Of a stretch of 29,103 nt of DNA, positions 22,826-29,103 are shown one piece after another. The stretch covers positions 2,034,045-2,063,147 of the forward strand of contig BLXT01006199.1 of the NCBI GenBank assembly GCA_019648995.1, in the 5' to 3' direction. Source of the DNA: Plakobranchus ocellatus (taxonomy: Eukaryota > Mollusca > Gastropoda > Plakobranchidae). The notes under the pieces are model-generated. The model worked only from the letters and a program-made list of their open reading frames with translations. It ran no database searches and was not told the origin of the DNA. How positions within the stretch are numbered: position 1 is the first letter of the stretch; each line of letters starts with the position of its first letter. Both the position numbers and the translations under genes were made by a program.

Positions 22826-25800
22826 GCTCTTTACTCAACAGATTTTCTAAAGATCATTGGTAGCAAATTAAGACCTGAAAAGCCTACTCTGTCGTGGTTG
22901 AAGTGCCAGTCTGGTCCCTATGGTTGCACTATGCTATGAAATTAGGTGCCTGCCAGATAAACTTACAGAATTAGGAAAATGATAGCATTGTTATTTCATT
23001 ATTTAAATGTGATATTGTTCAGTTTTCTCAGCATTTCAACTGTTTGCCCTTTTTATTTTAAATGTTTAGAGATTAAAGCAGTAGCAGTAGATTTTGTACC
23101 TTTTCGTGTAGGGCAAAAAATTACAGAGGCCACAGGTTTAGGTCTGGAAGGATCTTACTTTAAGCGACAATCGCCGTGTCAGACACAAGTTTTAATCTAA
23201 AGAGTCACTCTTAGCATTCCTTTTTTTTTTTAGTAAACATATGTGATCTGTCCATATGAAATAAGTCATAGATGTGTGGCAAGTTGAAAAAACCTATCTT
23301 GCTAGACATGTATCTTACTTTCAGCGACAATCGCCCTGTCGGACACAAGTTTTAATCTAAAGAGTCGCTCTATTAGCTGCCTTTAAAAAGAAAAAGGTCA
23401 TCAGCTGGAAGTGGAAATGAATAAAATAAATGTTCAGTGCTCTCTCAAGTTTAGATATTGACAGTCTTGGATGTGGATTCCATGTGAAAATGGAATTCTT
23501 ATTGTGTCATATTTTGTAAGGTAACCAATTTCTTTATGTCCTCAACTTTCTTGTCTTCCCTCAGATCTAAAAAAAAAGAATAATGATTTTTTTTCCTCAA
23601 GGCAATTTTGACTGTATTTTTATTTGAGTTCATTAAGACTTGTATGAGACTGCAGCACATTAAAAAAAAAATGCATCTCGTATGTTTGTGTCTTGACAAA
23701 GGTAAACATTATCCTCCTAATTTAGTCAAATTTTAGCCTTTGAGCAATGGGTTTAATGCATTTTAATGGGCGCATTATGTAATACATCTATAGACAAGCA
23801 GTGCGAAAAAGCCAGAGGTTGCAGGTTGAACTGTTGAAACCATTGAAACAGCAGGAGATTTCTCTCTCTCTCTGTGAGGTGTTTGTTATGGTGAATACTG
23901 GAGAGAGCTATGTTAATTCTTAACCTGTATGTGGGATTTATAAATTTTTGAAAAAAAAAAAAAGAAGCACTTCAAAGAAGTGAAAAGAAGTATATATTTT
24001 CTCAAAAGTGTTTATATGTAACTTTCGACTTGTTAGGACTGGTCTTAAGAAATTTGCTGGCAAGCTTTTTTTGAGGTGATTGTCTGCTGTTGCAGACTGA
24101 ACTGCTGTGTTTACACCAGAGCTCCGGAGCAAACAATGTTTGACCTTGTAGCTACTACACTACATCTGGCACTGCATAATTTATAATCACATATGGTGTG
24201 TTTTCTTTATTTTAATGTTATAATATTATGATTGAATAGGAACTGAATTTGGTTGTATGTGACGAGTATTTTTTTTTCTTTTTTTTTCCTTGCCATATAT
24301 TTACTGTTAACAGTTAACAATTAATACACATACCATCCGCAACAACATATTTTTTCTTAATAGCATAGAATGATGTGACAACAGGCAATAATTTTGATTG
24401 GATAGGCCATCTAGAGAATGAAAACGAACCACAACTGGTATAATGTAAAATGGTTTCACAATCTTTTTCCGTGTATAGCCTCTCATGAATTTGTGACACC
24501 ACTCTTTTTTTTTCATATTTTTTCACCAAGGCTATTGTGTTCAGAGAGTTCAGAAGTCATTTCTCTCTTGAAACTTTCTCATGATCCCACTGTGATTGAA
24601 TTGAGCGCATTACAACTTAAAGCCAAAGTTTTTATTTGCCTCTATTATTAAATTTGGTTTCATATTAAGAAGAAAATCTGGCAATATGTAAATAGTCTGT
24701 TTCTATGGAGAAGAAATATATGATTGATGTCTCATTTTTTTTCTGCTGTTTTTATATTTGCATCAACTTCATTATTCAACTTAACAAGAATGTTGCATCA
24801 TCAAAATATAACTTCTATAAATTTGTCGCAATAGAAAAAGGAGGGCTTCGACCAAGGCATTCATCATTACATGATTCAAAATAGGCATAAACAATAATAA
24901 AAATCCCTTCTCGTCAAAAACAGAGACCTGGATGGCAAGCTGTTTACTAGCATTATTTACTATTTTTCCAGGTTGCGCATGTAAAAAAAGATTCCTATTG
25001 ATCTGTTCACTGTTTGTTTATTCAGGAAAGAAGTGTTGTTTTTTTTTTTTTTTAATTAATAGACTCTAAATGCACAAACTCATAAGTTTTGCTTTTTTTA
25101 TTAATTATTAACATTTATTTTCTCCCTATCAACTGAATTAAAAAAAAAATATTGGCCAACTGTAGAATCCATTTGTTCCAATTTTTTCTTTAACTTATGC
25201 AGTTTTGCATCAGTGTCAATCCAAATTAAGTTATGTTTATTTTGAATGCATAGTCTGTTATCACCATTATTGTCTATCATTAGCACAAGCCTGATTGTTT
25301 CTACGTTGTTATCATGTTATCATGATCATCATTAAAAAGTTGTTCTCATCATTATCACAATCCCTATTTTTTATTGTTATTATTACATAATTAACGTTAT
25401 CAATATCATTATGATGTCTTTTTATAATCACTCAAACCCCTGACAGTGCAATGATAGAGACGGAAAATTTTAACTGTAACTTACATTCAGAGCTTCCCTT
25501 TCCCTCTCGCCCCTCCCTTCCCTGCCTGTCTCGCTGATTTACATCTGTATGTTATTGCAAATCATTCCTTTGTGCTTTTATTTGTCTCATATTTTTCATT
25601 CCTTATTTATTATTACAAACTTTTTGCAACATTACATTATAAGTCAGATTATGTCGCAATATAGAAATGTACCAATTGTTTGTATTTTTTTTTCTTTTGT
25701 TGTTATTGATGGAGGGTGACATTTTATCTTATCTGTAAGTTTAAAACTTGTGAAAAAATTGGTGGTCCTTTTTTTCTTTCTTTATCCAGGCTTGACATAT

Positions 25801-26269
25801 TTTTTACTCCAACAAATAAACAAATAAAGAAAACACACATCACTAAAATAAAATTTGAAAACAGCTAACTTCTAATGAACTTGGTCACTGACAGTCGATT
25901 GTCCTTGTCACAAAAACAGCCATGTTTGTGTAAAGTAGTGATTTTTGACAGATCAATTGCTTTATACCAATGTTTTCTTTGGTTTATCTTAGGCATTGAA
26001 ATTTGAAGATGAATTTTTAAGAGAAATAGTCCATGAACATTTCAAAATAGTCCCATGATTTTTGTTAATATATTTTGATGTAACAATGGCACAAAGCCAC
26101 CCTGTGTATGAATTGCTGAAAGAGAAAAGAAGCAACAGATTTTGCATTTTGCCCAGCTGTGCTTGTGTTAATCTACTCTAATTGTATAAGTTATCTCATA
26201 ATGACAGCTATAACAAAACTATATACACAGAGATTTCCATGCAAAGTGAAGTTTTAAAACCATTTTTTT
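22826..26269. other. Non-coding, AT-rich
   Basis: No gene recognised on either strand. Holds a duplicated 65-bp segment (23151-23377), a degenerate ATC/TTA trinucleotide-rich stretch at about 25300-25415, and several AATAAA hexamers (including 25815 and 25823). Short open frames here lack any family resemblance. Confidence 0.55.
23151..23377 (+). repeat. Two copies of a 65-bp segment with hairpin potential, 160 bp apart
   Basis: Copy 1 (23151-23215) and copy 2 (23311-23377) share ATCTTACTT, AGCGACAATCGCC, TGTC, GACACAAGTTTTAATCTAAA and GAGTC. In copy 2, AGCGAC (23323-23328) is complementary to GTCGCT (23364-23369), closing a 35-base loop; in copy 1 the right arm has one change. Only about four substitutions separate the copies. 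Confidence 0.85.
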
Positions 26270-26890
26270 TTAACCGCTTGACTGCCCATGGCCCAGATTG
26301 TGTCTCCTCAGGTGGACCAGTCAGAAATGCTGGGGCTTCTTGTCGTATTTCTTACAACCAGCACAACAATTTTTTCCACTAGTATGTATACCATGGAAAA
26401 TACAAAGGCAGATTTCTTGCAAAATCATGACAAAAAAAAAACAAAAGGTAATCTCCATATGTGGTTGCCTCGTCAAGAGGGCGTCAAGTCGGTGAATTGT
26501 ACGCTGGGTGAAAAGTTTTTTTTAAAAGTGATAAGGCTTAATATTCTGAAGAATTTGCTGCAAAAAAAAAAAAAAAACCTTTTTCATGGATTTAAGGCAA
26601 TAAATCCAAACCAGAAATGTCCCTGAATTAAGATGAAGCCCAATGATGGAACAGTTCTGGTGGCCAGCAACTTTTGATAACTGTTTCAATGTAAGGGACA
26701 AAATCTTCAAGGCATTCCTGTGACGCAGACTTACTGAACTGGGTCAAGGTTGCACATTATCGTATGAGAATTTGTGCTTGAGAAAAGTGTCCATAAATAT
26801 GTATTCTGTATGTATTTTTTGCACCAGGTCCAGTTTACCTGAACATTTGAATATCACCTTGACACATTGCGTGGGCAGTGAAGCGGTTAA
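26270..26890. mobile_element. piggyBac-type non-autonomous element, 613 bp, TTAA target duplication
   Basis: TTAA at 26270-26273 and 26887-26890 flank the element. The left terminus (26274-26291) is CCGCTTGACTGCCCATGG; the reverse complement of the right terminus (26869-26886) is CCGCTTCACTGCCCACGC, 15 of 18 matching. Duplicated TTAA and terminal repeats of this CC-Y-YTTGACTGCC type are typical of piggyBac-superfamily transposons. The interior has no transposase: the longest open frame (112 codons) is low-complexity and unrelated. It would depend on a transposase supplied in trans. Termini have diverged slightly, so the insertion is not brand new. Confidence 0.8.
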
Positions 26891-27144
26891 GCATGTCTAC
26901 AAATGGATCATTCTCTTTGTTTTTTGTCATTCCAGTGCAAACTCTACACACCGACCATAACTTGTTCTTCACCATTGTTTGTTCCCATCCAGTCCAGTGT
27001 AACAGAGATTCTGTATGGGCAAACTGGTTGCTGTGATTCCTCATTGTGACCATGTAGCATTAGGACGTTCTACACATTTGCTGCGTATACCTTATCAATT
27101 TGTTCACAAATAGGAAATTAAAATTGCATAGGATCTTGTAAGGG
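26891..27144. other. Non-coding spacer
   Basis: Unremarkable AT-rich sequence between the transposon and the next array; no gene signal. Confidence 0.6.
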
Positions 27145-27440
27145 CTTTGGGCTGTAATTTAGCCCAAAGGAGTGAGCAAACAGTTTGGGAACCACTGACT
27201 AAAGGACTGTAAAGTAGCCTAAAAGAGTGAGCAAACAGTGTGAGAACCACTGACTAAAGGACTAGACTGTACAGTAGCCTAAAGGAGTGAGCAAATAGTG
27301 TGAGAACCACTGACTTAAGGATTAGACTGTAAAGTAGCCTAAAGGAGTGAGCAAACAGTGTGAGAACCACTGACTAAAGGACTAGACTGTAAAGTGGCCT
27401 AAAGGAGTGAACAAACAGTGTGAGAATAACCGGCTAAAGG
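27145..27440 (+). repeat. 60-bp minisatellite, about 5 copies, headed by a hairpin
   Basis: The unit contains AGCCTAAAGGAGTGAGCAAA, CAGTGTGAGAACCACTGACT and AAAGGACTAGACTGTAAAGT. The first copy is shorter, and the last (to about 27440) is diverged. At its left edge CTTTGGGCT (27145-27153) pairs perfectly with AGCCCAAAG (27161-27169) over a 7-base loop. The right arm of that stem is itself the start of the first repeat unit. Confidence 0.88.
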
Positions 27441-29103
27441 GCTGTGAAGTGGCATAAATGGGTGAGCGCCCTCTTTCTTCCACATGAATATTGCAAGAAA
27501 CCTCAGGGACATAAAAAGTAAATAAGAGCCAGGCACAAATCAAGGTAGAAGCCTTCTTAACAAAATATTCCCATTCAATATAAGGAATAATTGAAAAAGT
27601 TAAATGAGTGAACCTTACCTCAAGAGTAGCATCTTCTGTTGTTTCAAAACTTGTGAGTTGCCCAAAACTTTTTTGTTTCTCAGAGATAGGCTACGATGAT
27701 GATAGGGAGGCTGAGGGCATTCGTCTAATGAAAGTTCAATATAACACTGACAAGCATAACCTTTGTCCAAAGATTGACTGTGCGTGTCTGACGGGGGAAG
27801 CAAATGCCCAACTAAAGTCGCTATTGGTGAATAACTGCAAAATAAAAAGGTCAAGATTCATGTCGGCCTAAAGATTAAATGCATTATGCTTAAACTCCCC
27901 AACTGCTGTGGAGCAACCAGATATTTTCAGGTTTACCTCAGAATGTGGTTGAGACTGTACTTAAAACATCTATTCTGACAAAAAAGGTTTCAAAAAGTTT
28001 CTCAAACTGGGAAGCTCCAGATTGAAAGCGCAGATATATTTTAAACACAAAGCAAGAACACAAGGCACCCAGCTTATTGAATGCAGAATCTCTGGTACAA
28101 TCTGAGGATGTCCAATATATTCAGAATTTCTTTTGTTTTTACTTTTTGAAACAAATGGCAGCGTCAACTAAAGCTTCATGCATTCCCTACTCTTACAACA
28201 ACTTTCTGGTTTTCTTTTTCTTCTTCCTCTTCTTCTTCTCCTTGCTCTTGTTTTCTGATTTTTAACTTTACATGACATGATGTATACATTTCACTATAAC
28301 TGAGAGAGGCCACTGGTTTATATTAATGGTCCATTTGTTTGCTTTTTTTTTTTAATATCATGATAACTTATTGCACTTTATTCTTATTGTTCTTTGAATA
28401 TCGACATTGCAATTTATTGCGAATGAATGTGAAGCCGTGTCAAAATGAGCCAAGTGTTAAGGTCCTGATTGACTCAAGTAAAACTGCAGAAATCGCAAAT
28501 GACAAAAGTTAGAAAGGATATAGTGAGTTTTTTTAATTTCTTGAATATCTAAATGACCATTGGGTTACCAGGAAAGATTGGTCAACCACTTTTCTCCACC
28601 CCTCCCTATTTCCAGCCTTTCAAATTCACAGGGTTTTACCCAATTCTAAACATATTCATTCTGTTAAGTTATCTTCCCAGCTGTCTGCTTTTTCTTTTTA
28701 CTTTTTACCTTCTTGTACTATAGTATAACACTGCCCTGTAGGATTATCACAGCAAGCTGCCTCAAAAGGAATGGTCAGGTTTATCCTTGGCCAGTTTTTG
28801 CCTGGGTCAGTCAGGGCCATGTCTGGATTGATGGCTATTATTTGCTAGTGCTGTGTCAGTGAGAGTAAATGGTCTGTTCAGAATCATGATGGATCTGAGT
28901 GGTCACATCTGTGGGAGCAGATGCAGTGAGTGTGAGTTTTTTGGTGTAAACAATGTGTCAATTTTAATTTTGTAAATATTGACGATGATACATAATGTCT
29001 CAACATTGCATTGCTAAACATTTGCGTTGTTGTATTGATTCATTAACAGTATTTTATAAAGTTGAAACAGACTTTAATGAGATAACTGGCAATTGCTGCC
29101 AAC
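27441..29103. other. Non-coding end of window
   Basis: No recognisable gene. A pyrimidine-rich CTT/TTC tract lies at about 28215-28250. An open frame at 27608-27871 shows no homology I recognise and no splice context that supports it. Confidence 0.55.

Noticed and set aside
23780..23850. Second tRNA-like/SINE segment (GGTTGAACT as B box)
   Set aside because: No A-box match at the right distance; only a short chance similarity.
26288..26626. 112-codon frame inside the TTAA element
   Set aside because: Considered as a transposase remnant, but it lacks the acidic catalytic motifs or Cys-rich end of piggyBac transposases and is Lys/low-complexity rich.
27608..27871. 87-codon open frame
   Set aside because: No recognisable family, no convincing splice or promoter context, and an overlapping antisense frame is equally open.

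Overview
This is eukaryotic (animal) genomic DNA: AT-rich, with GT-AG introns, long 3' non-coding sequence, minisatellites and short non-autonomous transposons. The only gene I can support is on the + strand. It is the 3' half of a Dscam-family (Down syndrome cell adhesion molecule) gene. Sixteen coding exons between 324 and 18986 splice in frame and end at a TAA. They encode about 850 residues: fibronectin type III (FN3) domains 5 and 6, one transmembrane helix, and an unusually long cytoplasmic tail of about 613 residues ending in a class I PDZ-binding motif (T-I-V). The upstream Ig domains and FN3 1-4 must lie before position 1. Tail motifs (TTVSSSRDELL, GIRMFTQSPPKP, NPYATY, STNSEEVTYS) and the intron-rich layout suggest a protostome, perhaps a mollusc. 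The taxon is inferred, not shown.

Layout: 1-323 is the end of an upstream intron. 324-3259 holds the FN3 exons. 4620-4781 is the juxtamembrane/TM exon. 6019-18986 holds eleven tail exons. 18987 to about 20770 is the 3' UTR, ending near an AATAAA at 20748 that is followed by a GU-rich stretch. From there to 29103 I find no convincing gene, only repeats and AT-rich sequence.

The most interesting structure is in the introns. Two tandem arrays are anchored exactly on 5' splice sites. One (from 13399) duplicates the last 30 bases of an exon together with its donor, about eight times. The other (from 6283) starts at the donor and repeats the GTCAGT donor six times. Further arrays of roughly 49-80 bp units lie at 3541-3955, 17405-17840, 22030-22825 and 27160-27440. 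Two TTAA-flanked elements with inverted termini (26274-26886, convincing; 1903-2050, weaker) look like piggyBac-type non-autonomous transposons. A relic tRNA-derived SINE lies near 1200.

The tail also shows several places where isoforms could differ: a NAGNAG acceptor (7797/7800), two in-frame donors 45 nt apart (6237/6282), and an exon at 14234-14399 in which two reading frames look coding. That last case is either a one-base indel in a C5 run or a splice-controlled change of frame. An 83-base assembly gap (N) at 12513-12595 lies inside an intron.
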